From DASZIT01 sp036489495 (GTDB lineage: Bacteria; Actinomycetota; Acidimicrobiia; Acidimicrobiales; RAAP-2): a stretch of 7,337 nt of DNA. A program made the translations under genes and the position numbers. The first letter of the stretch is position 1. Every line of letters starts with the position of its first letter. A model generated the notes under the pieces. The model made no database searches. It saw nothing but the letters and a program-made list of their open reading frames with translations, and was not told the DNA's origin. The stretch covers positions 1-7,337 of the forward strand of contig DASXFR010000065.1 of NCBI GenBank assembly GCA_036489495.1, written 5' to 3'. This document shows, piece by piece, positions 1 to 6,230 of this stretch.

Positions 1-1270
1 CGGCCGCGATTCTGGCCAGATCCGCTCCCTTGCCGCTCCGTTGGATGCGTCCGGTGTCGAAGGATTGGATTGACACGTCGTGGCCGGCGGACTCGGCCCG
101 CAGGGCCGCCACCGTGCTCTGCTCCCGCGTGCGATGCACGAACGGATCGAACGAGAACCAACGGCTGGCGTTTTGCCAGCTGATCTTGGCGATCTCATCC
201 TCGGGAACCTCGGCCGCCACCGCAGCAAGCTCTTCGGGGGCATTCGGCCAGGACGAGTCCGAGTGGGGGTAGTCGCACTCCCAGGCGATGTTATCCATCC
301 CGATGTGGTGGCGGAGTTCAATCCCGATCGGATCCGAGATGAAGCAGGTGAGAAAGTGCTGGCGAAACACTTCGCTCGGCAACTTGTCGCCAAAGTCCTG
401 CCCCGTCCATCCCCGGTGCATGTCGTAGGTCCGGTCAATCCGATCGAGGAAGTAGGGGATCCAGCCGGTCCCCCCTTCGGATAGCGCGATCCGGATGTCC
501 GGGAACGACTTCAATACCCGCGACCACAGAAGATCCGATGCCGCGCTACAGATATTCATGGGCTGCAGGGTGATCATGACGTCGATGGGGGCGTCGGGAG
601 CGGTAAAGGCCAACTCCCCCGACGAGCCCAGATGGACGGAGAGCACTACCTGTTCATCGCACAGCGCCTTCCACAGCGGATCCCAGGATTCACTGTGAAA
701 ACTGGGAAAGCCGAGCTTGTGCGGGTTCTCGGTGAAGGTGAGGGAATGGCACCCTTTGGCCGCCACCCGTCGCACTTCCTCGGCGCAGAGCTCTGGGTCC
801 CACAGCACCGGTAGTGCCATGGGAATGAACCGACCCGGGTACGAACCGCACCACTCGTCGATATGCCAGTCGTTGTAGGCCCGTAGCACTGCAAGTGCCA
901 GTTCCTTGTCCTTGCAGGCGGCGAACAGGCGGGCGCTGAATCCGGGAAACGATGGGAAGTTCATCGAGCCCAGGACGCCACCGGCATTCATGTCCTTGAT
1001 CCGCTCATGGATGTCGAAGCATCCCGGCCGCATCTCCTCGAAGGCAGTCGGTTCGATCCCGTACTCATCCTTCGGCCGACCGGCAACGGCATTCAGGCCG
1101 ATATTGGGAATTTTCGTTCCGTTGAACATCCAAACGTCGCTCCCGTTCGAAAGGCGTTCCACACGGGGAGCGAGATCCTGAAACTTGGCGGGCAGTCGAC
1201 CGTCGAACAGCGTCGGTGGCTCGACCACGTGATCGTCCACGCTGATCATGATCAGCTCATCGGGATGCAT
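1..1270 (-). CDS. Amidohydrolase-family metal-dependent hydrolase (partial, C-terminus cut by window edge)
   Basis: The reading frame is open from an ATG at 1270 to the left edge, giving 423 residues without a stop. It matches the Amidohydrolase 2 (ACMSD-like TIM-barrel) family, whose members hydrolyse or decarboxylate carboxylated substrates using a metal ion in the cytoplasm. Visible motifs are SVDDHVVEPP (residues 10-19), where the usual HxH metal pair appears as D12-x-H14, then VHLG with H213, LSEGGTGWIP with E265, and ECDYPHSDSSWP with D333, the expected catalytic or metal aspartate. The barrel seems to end near residue 376 (WFSFDPF), followed by a tail of about 45 residues, so only a short piece is probably missing. 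The start is supported by AGGAAGGAG at 1277-1285, six bases upstream. It is the last visible gene of the minus-strand series. The family call is firm; substrate and reaction are unknown. Confidence 0.9.
   Translation of the reverse strand, partial: MHPDELIMISVDDHVVEPPTLFDGRLPAKFQDLAPRVERLSNGSDVWMFNGTKIPNIGLNAVAGRPKDEYGIEPTAFEEMRPGCFDIHERIKDMNAGGVLGSMNFPSFPGFSARLFAACKDKELALAVLRAYNDWHIDEWCGSYPGRFIPMALPVLWDPELCAEEVRRVAAKGCHSLTFTENPHKLGFPSFHSESWDPLWKALCDEQVVLSVHLGSSGELAFTAPDAPIDVMITLQPMNICSAASDLLWSRVLKSFPDIRIALSEGGTGWIPYFLDRIDRTYDMHRGWTGQDFGDKLPSEVFRQHFLTCFISDPIGIELRHHIGMDNIAWECDYPHSDSSWPNAPEELAAVAAEVPEDEIAKISWQNASRWFSFDPFVHRTREQSTVAALRAESAGHDVSIQSFDTGRIQRSGKGADLARIAA
1241..1256. repeat. Perfect 16-bp palindrome inside the amidohydrolase gene
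   Basis: GCTGATCATGATCAGC reads identically on both strands. It covers codons 5-10 of the amidohydrolase, 14 bases after the start codon. In mRNA it could fold into a six-pair stem with a four-base loop near the ribosome entry site; in DNA it has the size and symmetry of a dimeric repressor site. It may also be a coincidence of the codons for ELIMIS. The symmetry is seen directly; any function is inferred. Confidence 0.4.
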
Positions 1271-1309
1271 GGCCAGCTCCTTCCTGATGGGGATCCGGTT
1301 TACTTTTGA

Positions 1310-1337
1310 ATCATAGTTCGAAATCCTGAATCTGCAA
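1310..1337 (-). promoter_or_regulatory. Candidate sigma-70-type promoter for the amidohydrolase gene
   Basis: On the minus strand TTGCAG (1332-1337) is followed after 16 bases by TATGAT (1310-1315), which matches five of six positions of the -10 consensus; the -35 match is only three of six. Transcription from here would start near 1303 and give a leader of about 30 bases ahead of the ribosome site. It sits in the 96-base gap after the crotonase gene, so the amidohydrolase might also be expressed independently of the genes upstream. Confidence 0.35.
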
Positions 1338-1366
1338 TCAGAGCGTCTGAGCTGTCCCTGGCCGGC

Positions 1367-2185
1367 CTACAGCCGACCTTCGGTGCGCAGTTCCTGCGGG
1401 ACCCAGGAGGGTTGCCGCCGCTCTTTGAAGGCGAGCCATCCTTCGACACACTCCGGACCGGCCAGGCTTTCATCCATCGACATCCGGTCATAGCGGCCGT
1501 AGCCATCGTTGATCACCCGTTTGACTACCGACCTCGCCTGCGGCGCACTGCGGCAGCATGCCTCGAGTGCCGCCGTGGCCTCCTCCAGCACCCGGTCCGG
1601 GGGAACCATCCGGGAGACGATGCCCCAGGTGCAGGCTTCGGTGGCGGTAACTTTCCGGCCGGTGAAAAGCATGTCCCGGGCGCGGGCTGGGCCGATCTGC
1701 GCCGGCAGGTAGGCGGCGTACCCGGTATCGGCGATCCCCCGGTACAACTCCGGGCACCGGAATGTTGCATCCTCGCTGGCCACGGCCACATCGGAGAGCA
1801 TGGCCATGAGGAGCCCGCCGCCCTGGCAGATACCGTTCACGGCACTGACCACTGGCTTCTGTGAGTTGCGGATCGCCTCGAACGGCACCACGTCCATGCC
1901 GAGCAGTCGGGACACCCCTCCCCAGTCGTCGACGGTGGCGCCACCGAGATCGCCACCCGGAATGAAAACGTCGCCGGTGCCGGTTAGCAGCATTCCGGCC
2001 AGGTCCGGATCGCGATTGACGACGTCGACGGCATAACGGACGGCGAAGTACATCGAGGCGGTCATGGCGTTCCGAGCCTCGGGGCGGTCGACGATGCAAT
2101 GCGCCAACGGGCCATGTCGCTCGAATCGGACGAAGGGCGTGCCCAGCCAATCGCCGTCGGGCGGACGGGGCGTATTCTCGGTCAT
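1367..2185 (-). CDS. Crotonase / enoyl-CoA hydratase-isomerase family protein
   Basis: This 272-residue protein has the normal length of a crotonase, a family that binds acyl-CoA thioesters and stabilises an enolate in an oxyanion hole. The two oxyanion-hole segments are VFIPGGDL (73-80) and NGICQGGGLLMAML (117-130). The region aligns without gaps to the rat mitochondrial hydratase sequence as recalled. In that alignment the hydratase glutamate after the GGG segment (Glu144 in rat) is Leu126, whereas the second glutamate (Glu164 in rat) is kept as E146 in CPEL. One retained glutamate is the pattern of delta3,delta2-enoyl-CoA isomerases, so hydratase activity is not assured. The ATG at 2185 is preceded by GAGGGAG with about seven bases of spacing. 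The gene starts 34 bases after the TetR gene ends, so the two are probably co-transcribed. Family is secure; reaction is open. Confidence 0.92.
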   Translation of the reverse strand: MTENTPRPPDGDWLGTPFVRFERHGPLAHCIVDRPEARNAMTASMYFAVRYAVDVVNRDPDLAGMLLTGTGDVFIPGGDLGGATVDDWGGVSRLLGMDVVPFEAIRNSQKPVVSAVNGICQGGGLLMAMLSDVAVASEDATFRCPELYRGIADTGYAAYLPAQIGPARARDMLFTGRKVTATEACTWGIVSRMVPPDRVLEEATAALEACCRSAPQARSVVKRVINDGYGRYDRMSMDESLAGPECVEGWLAFKERRQPSWVPQELRTEGRL

Positions 2186-2219
2186 CAGGCAGCTCCCTCT
2201 ATGCCGCTCGTCAGTGCGC

Positions 2220-2867
2220 TCATACTTCGAAGGCCCGGGTGACCAGCTGCTGGAGTTCCTCCAGGGACAGACGCTCCGGCACGTTTGGTTCGTCCGAGAT
2301 CACCGATGGATCCAAGGCTTGATAGGAGGCGATGAGCCCGCTGAACAGATGGGCGAGGACGGCAGGGTCACCCGGGTGAAAATGGCCGGATCGTTGCCCG
2401 CGGCTGATCAGATCGGTTTGCAATCGCATCGATTCGTCATAGTTCCCGGCGATGGAAGCGTCCAGCTCACCCGGCTCGGACACCAGCGCCACGTTGGTGT
2501 ACCGGAGGAAGAGCCGGCCGAATTGAGGATGCTCCCGAAAGAACCCGACCTGGAACTCGACCAGGAGGTGCAGCTTGTCCGCCGCCGAGCCGGTTCCTTT
2601 CAGAATCGCCCGCATCGCCGGCATGAATTCGTTGCCCCGGCGGACGAATACTTGGCTGAAGAGGTCTTCTTTTCCCTCGAAGAACGAGTACACCGATCCA
2701 ACCGAATACTCCGCCAGTTCGGCGATCTCGTTCAGAGTGGCGTCGTGAAACCCCTTTTCGCCGAAGACCCGCTCGGCGGCGTCCAGGAGCTGGGCGCGGC
2801 TCAGTTCGTGATGGCGCTCCCGACGGAGGTCCCGCCGACTCGGTGTTTCGAGCCCGTTCGCCGTCAT
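2220..2867 (-). CDS. TetR/AcrR-family transcriptional regulator
   Basis: The 215-residue product has a TetR-type N-terminal DNA-binding domain at about residues 24-70: RAQLLDAAERVFGEKGF leads into the helix-turn-helix TLNEIAELAEYSVGSVYSFF (44-63), followed by the typical GKEDLF. The remaining roughly 140 residues are helical and would form the dimer and ligand pocket, which is too variable for the ligand to be predicted. I chose the ATG at 2867 because GGAG lies eight bases upstream; the frame stays open to a TTG at 2906, which has no good ribosome site and would add 13 residues. It lies between the aldehyde dehydrogenase and crotonase genes on the same strand, so it probably controls this cluster and itself. 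A pathway acyl-CoA or a related compound is a reasonable but unproven inducer. Confidence 0.93.
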   Translation of the reverse strand: MTANGLETPSRRDLRRERHHELSRAQLLDAAERVFGEKGFHDATLNEIAELAEYSVGSVYSFFEGKEDLFSQVFVRRGNEFMPAMRAILKGTGSAADKLHLLVEFQVGFFREHPQFGRLFLRYTNVALVSEPGELDASIAGNYDESMRLQTDLISRGQRSGHFHPGDPAVLAHLFSGLIASYQALDPSVISDEPNVPERLSLEELQQLVTRAFEV

Positions 2868-2977
2868 CGCCGCTGCTCCATCGTTTCGGCCTGGTTCAAC
2901 TACCAAGACCCGCTGTTGAGTGCGGATTCAATCTACTTCATCGAGGTTCGAGCCACCCTCCCCAGTAGGAGGCCGAA
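2868..2977 (-). promoter_or_regulatory. 110-base gap between aldehyde dehydrogenase and TetR genes, possible operator
   Basis: This gap contains a short inverted repeat, TCAAC (2896-2900) and GTTGA (2915-2919), and next to it CGCTGTTGAG (2911-2920), which resembles CGCTGTCAAG in the divergent control region (6001-6010). No convincing -10/-35 pair is visible. An autoregulatory TetR site here is possible; the evidence is weak. Confidence 0.2.
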
Positions 2978-4456
2978 TCAAGCACCCTCGGCCATGGATT
3001 TGATCTCGAGGTACTCCTCGAAGCCCGCCCGACCCATCTCTCGTCCAACGCCGCTTTGCTTGTAGCCCCCGAACGGCACGTCCGGCGAGTAGTAGACCCC
3101 TCCGTTCACCGAGACCGTGCCCGTCCGAAGCCGCCGGGCGACGGCCCGGGCCCGCTCGATCGAGCCGCCGACCACCGCGCCCGACAAGCCGTAGATGGAA
3201 TCGTTGGCCACCGCGACGGCGTCATCGTCGCCATCGTGGGGCTGGACCACCAACACCGGCCCGAAGATCTCCTCGCGGGCAACGGTGGCGTCACGGCCCA
3301 CGTTCACCAGCACCGTCGGCTCCACGAAGTAGCCACGCGGGAGGTGGGCCGGAATACCCCCGCCCATGGCCACGGTCGCCCCCTGGGCGACACCGGTCTC
3401 GATGTACCCCAGCACCCTCTGGCGTTGTCGCTCGCTCACCAGCGGACCCATCATCATCGACGGATCCGCCGGATCGCCGTAAGACATGGCCCCCACCGCC
3501 TCGACGACTGCCTCCAGTCCCTCGTCGAACCGGCTCCGGGGCAGAAGCAGCCGGCTGGTGACTGCGCATCCCTGCCCGGCATGGGTGGTGATCTGGAACG
3601 CCACCCCAGCTACCGCCGAAGCCACGTCGGTGTCATCGAGCACGATGAAGGCAGACTTACCCCCCAGTTCGAGGAAGACCTTCTTGATGGTGGGGGCGGC
3701 GACGGTCATCACGCTTCGCCCGATGGCTGTCGATCCGGTGAACGAAACCATGTCGACCCGGGGATCCTCCGCCAGCTGCTGGCCAATGAGATGATCGGAG
3801 GAGGTCACCACGTTCAGGACCCCGCTCGGCAGGTCGGTCTCCTCGGCCACGATCCGACCCAGCAGGGTGGCTGCCCACGGGGTGTCGGGAGCCGGCTTGA
3901 GCACCACGGTGTTGCCGGCGGCCAAGGCAGGGATGCACTTGGCCAGGTTGATCTGCATGGGGAAATTCCACGGGGTGATCGCACCCACGACGCCGACGGG
4001 TTCTCGGCGGATGGTCCGCTGGGTACGACGGCCGAACGGTTCGGCGACGCCCAAGTCCTCCTCCCATAGGTACCGTTCGAGGAGGTCGGCAACCCAGGCC
4101 ACGCCGTCGGTGGGCGACGCCAGCTGCGGACCGTAGGTGAGAAGCACCGGACAGCCGACTTCGGCGACCAGGGTCCCCCGAAGCTCCTCGGCGTGCCGGA
4201 GGAGGCCCTCGTGGACCTGGCGGAGACAGCGAAGCCGCAGGGCGGCGTCGGTCGACCACGTCGTATCGTCAAAGGCGGCTCGCGCAGCGCCGATTGCCGC
4301 GTTCATCTCGGTTCGGGAGCCGTCGGCGACGCTACCGATGACTTCCTCGGTGGCGGGGTTGACGTTGTCGAAGCTGGCTCCGTCTGCGGCCTCGACGAGG
4401 CAGCCCCCGACGAACATGCGCTCCTCGCGCCAGAGCGAAGTGGAAATATCAGTCAC
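2978..4456 (-). CDS. NAD(P)-dependent aldehyde dehydrogenase
   Basis: At 492 residues this is a full-length member of the aldehyde dehydrogenase superfamily, which oxidises aldehydes to carboxylic acids in the cytoplasm. All key residues are present: oxyanion-hole N164 in TPWNFP, cofactor-binding K187 in VLKPAP, general base E263 in LELGGKS, nucleophile C297 in AGQGC, and E396 in EEIFGP. The C-terminal PFGGYKQSGVGRE segment is also typical. The start is a GTG at 4456, the first start after an in-frame TGA; its ribosome site (GAGAG) is weak. An ATG at 4417 has GAGGAG only three bases upstream and would remove 13 residues, so the exact start is uncertain. It lies 100 bases downstream of the binding-protein gene and probably takes the aldehyde made by the divergent alcohol dehydrogenase (inference). 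The specific substrate cannot be told. Confidence 0.95.
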   Translation of the reverse strand: MTDISTSLWREERMFVGGCLVEAADGASFDNVNPATEEVIGSVADGSRTEMNAAIGAARAAFDDTTWSTDAALRLRCLRQVHEGLLRHAEELRGTLVAEVGCPVLLTYGPQLASPTDGVAWVADLLERYLWEEDLGVAEPFGRRTQRTIRREPVGVVGAITPWNFPMQINLAKCIPALAAGNTVVLKPAPDTPWAATLLGRIVAEETDLPSGVLNVVTSSDHLIGQQLAEDPRVDMVSFTGSTAIGRSVMTVAAPTIKKVFLELGGKSAFIVLDDTDVASAVAGVAFQITTHAGQGCAVTSRLLLPRSRFDEGLEAVVEAVGAMSYGDPADPSMMMGPLVSERQRQRVLGYIETGVAQGATVAMGGGIPAHLPRGYFVEPTVLVNVGRDATVAREEIFGPVLVVQPHDGDDDAVAVANDSIYGLSGAVVGGSIERARAVARRLRTGTVSVNGGVYYSPDVPFGGYKQSGVGREMGRAGFEEYLEIKSMAEGA

Positions 4457-4497
4457 CGACTCTCATTCCATTCATCAGTACCGACCGGATTCTCCGG

Positions 4498-4530
4498 CTC
4501 GGGCACCACCAGATTCGAGTACGGCCCAAG
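4498..4530 (-). other. Possible RNA hairpin between binding-protein and aldehyde dehydrogenase genes
   Basis: In the minus-strand transcript CUUGGGC (4524-4530) can pair with GCCCGAG (4498-4504), giving seven pairs including one G-U around a 19-base loop. There is no following U-run, so it is not a standard intrinsic terminator. It could protect the upstream binding-protein message or dampen read-through into the dehydrogenase gene. A smaller CCGG/CCGG stem follows at about 4484-4497. Significance is uncertain. Confidence 0.2.
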
Positions 4531-4556
4531 ACCGAGTCCTCCCCGAACCCATGCCC

Positions 4557-5888
4557 TTACGAAATCGGCTTGCCGGTCAGGGGGTTCAGCTTCTTCTGCG
4601 TCACGATGTTGACGACGCCGTTGCACTGGTAAGGGACGATCTGCTTATAACTGGTGGCCACGGACTTCAAAAGCGTGCCGCACCCGGTGGGGAGGGTTGA
4701 AGCGGCCGGGAAGGCCTCGGTGCCGATACCGCCGGTGATCGGGTCGGTGTAGGTGAATCCCTTGGTCACCGTCTGTTGCAGGGTGACCCCGGTCACCTTG
4801 TTCGGGTCACCGCCCACCGAGGCCAGCGTCGCTTTCAGCATCTGCTCGAATACAATGGCTGACCAGTAGCCGATCGACACACCAAACGTCAGGTGGGGTG
4901 GCTGCCCGATGGAGACGAGGTCCTTTTGTGCCTGTTTCGTCGCCGGCGTGTTGTTCTCGTCGGCCGGGAACTCGCTGGCGATGTAGACGCCGTCGAGCGC
5001 AGCCGTTTGGTTGGGTTGGCTCGCCGTTTGGCCCGGCGTGTAGGTCTGCCCGTTGACGATGATCCCCTTGAAGCCGGCCGACTTGAGCGCAGCCGCCAAG
5101 CCGACGCAATCGGGTGCGTCCAACACCTCGAAGGCGACGTTGGCACCAGAGGCGATAATCGCTTGCGCATACGGCGCGTAATTGGTGGTGCCCAGGACGG
5201 CGATAGGCGCCTGCTTGTAGACGATCTGCATGCCGGCCGACTTCAGGACCCCCGCCACCGCGTTGTTTGCAGTGATGGCGGGACTGATGTTCTCGGCGAT
5301 GGCGGCGACCTTCACCTTGCTCGGGGTCTTGGCGTTCCCGGTGGCCGCGAGTATCTGGGTTGCGCCGGCCAGGCCCTGGACGTTGTCGTTGTTCTGATTG
5401 CCGTTGATGCCGAAGGCCCAGTTGGACTGGGTGGTGAAGATGACATTGGTGCCCCACCCGATGACGGGTACCTGGCTTTGCGCCAGGAATGTGCCGGTCG
5501 AAGCCGTCGCCACCGCGCTCTGGAAGGGCGTGATGGCCATGACGTGCTTGTTCTCCACCAGCTGTTGCGCATTGGTCAGGTTGGTCTGGGCGCTGAGCCC
5601 GTCATCCAGGAATCCGGCGAATTGGATCTTGCGACCGTCCAGACCCCCGGCCTGGTTGAACCGGGCGATGCCGGCTTCGAAGCCCTGAGCCATGCCCGGA
5701 TCAAGGGCCAAGTCGCCGTCGCCTCCGACCATGATCGGTGTACTGCTAGCGGCTCCGGTCGATCCGCTAGGTGCCGTTGTCGTCGTGCTGCTGGATGGCG
5801 ACGACGTCGAATTTCCGCAGGAGGCCACGACCAAGGAGGTGACCACAACCCCGATGGCGGCGGCCGATGCCCGTAGTCGACGATGCAT
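4557..5888 (-). CDS. ABC transporter solute-binding lipoprotein, branched-chain amino acid (LivK-like) type
   Basis: The 443-residue product begins with a lipoprotein signal: positive MHRRLR, a hydrophobic stretch, and the lipobox VVASC with C24 as the lipidated residue. A Ser/Thr-rich linker (about residues 25-50) then tethers the protein to the outer face of the membrane. The rest resembles type I periplasmic binding proteins of the Periplas_BP_6 family, with GFEAGIARFNQAGGLDGRKI and AQQLVENKHVMAITPFQSA near the N-terminal lobe. Such proteins deliver amino acids, amides, carboxylates or aromatic acids to an ABC importer. The start at 5888 is chosen because it sets the signal peptide and has GAGGGGG five bases upstream; an upstream ATG at 5963 would add 25 residues that spoil the signal. 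No permease or ATPase is next to it. It is the first gene of the minus-strand series, so the ligand is probably the pathway substrate (inference). Confidence 0.9.
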   Translation of the reverse strand: MHRRLRASAAAIGVVVTSLVVASCGNSTSSPSSSTTTTAPSGSTGAASSTPIMVGGDGDLALDPGMAQGFEAGIARFNQAGGLDGRKIQFAGFLDDGLSAQTNLTNAQQLVENKHVMAITPFQSAVATASTGTFLAQSQVPVIGWGTNVIFTTQSNWAFGINGNQNNDNVQGLAGATQILAATGNAKTPSKVKVAAIAENISPAITANNAVAGVLKSAGMQIVYKQAPIAVLGTTNYAPYAQAIIASGANVAFEVLDAPDCVGLAAALKSAGFKGIIVNGQTYTPGQTASQPNQTAALDGVYIASEFPADENNTPATKQAQKDLVSIGQPPHLTFGVSIGYWSAIVFEQMLKATLASVGGDPNKVTGVTLQQTVTKGFTYTDPITGGIGTEAFPAASTLPTGCGTLLKSVATSYKQIVPYQCNGVVNIVTQKKLNPLTGKPIS

Positions 5889-6230
5889 TTCTTCCCCCTC
5901 GAGACAGTGGAACGAGCGTCCCGTGCGTGCAACCCTGGATGCGCAATCGAATTCTATATACAATATTTAAATTAGGATTCAGTTGACCACGACCACCTCT
6001 CGCTGTCAAGGCGGTGCTGCAGACGGCCCGCTGGTTGCATGGTGAACATTCGCAAAACAACCAAGCCGTGAGCTGCACCAGAGGTGTCTCATCACCGCAT
6101 CGAGCCAACCGCTCATCGGGATCACGTGCGTGGACCCCCAACCATGAGCCATTCTCTGGGGGCATCAACGAGGGCCGTCCGAGACCCGGGCGTGGCGAGG
6201 CCATCACCTGACGTCGGGAGGGAGTTCACC
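5889..6230. promoter_or_regulatory. Divergent control region between binding-protein and alcohol dehydrogenase genes
   Basis: This 342-base stretch separates two divergently read genes and should hold both promoters. It contains an AT-rich island at about 5946-5975 with the palindrome ATTTAAAT (5965-5972) and minus-strand -10-like words TAGAAT (5951-5956) and TATATA (5955-5960). No clear -35 box accompanies them. Further right are short symmetric elements: TTGCATG and CATTCGCAA around 6036-6055, CACC-AGA-GGTG (6076-6086), and CCCCCA (6135-6140) against TGGGGG (6157-6162). The alcohol dehydrogenase has a strong ribosome site, GGGAGGGAG (6216-6224), six bases before its ATG. I see no convincing small gene here. 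Confidence 0.6.
5983..6009. repeat. Imperfect inverted repeat, candidate operator
   Basis: TTGACCACGA (5983-5992) and TCGCTGTCAA (6000-6009) are complementary at eight of ten positions around a seven-base spacer. The 27-bp element lies just beyond the AT-rich island, upstream of the binding-protein gene and between the two divergent genes, which suits a dimeric regulator such as the TetR protein encoded in this cluster. That link is inferred from position only. Confidence 0.35.

Noticed and set aside
2064..3065. Long plus-strand open frame (333 codons) opposite the TetR gene
   Set aside because: It runs antisense to a clear TetR protein and parts of its neighbours, has no recognisable domain, and is Arg/Pro/Gly-rich as expected for shadow frames in GC-rich DNA.
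3056..4069. Long plus-strand open frame (337 codons) opposite the aldehyde dehydrogenase
   Set aside because: The opposite strand encodes a full aldehyde dehydrogenase with every catalytic residue; this frame is rich in His, Arg and Gly and resembles no family.
4484..4530. Intrinsic terminator between the binding-protein and aldehyde dehydrogenase genes
   Set aside because: A hairpin can be drawn, but it has a 19-base loop and no U-run, so I list it only as a possible RNA structure.
4893..5876. Long plus-strand open frame (327 codons) opposite the solute-binding protein
   Set aside because: It is a shadow of a well-supported lipoprotein gene, with repetitive Arg/Gly/Asp content and no domain.
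6125..6130. CACGTG-like palindromic word in the control region
   Set aside because: A six-base palindrome is expected by chance, and a similar word occurs inside the amidohydrolase gene.
6014..6211. Possible 65-codon leader peptide before the alcohol dehydrogenase gene
   Set aside because: It has no good ribosome site, no recognisable motif, and is not close to a mycofactocin precursor in sequence.
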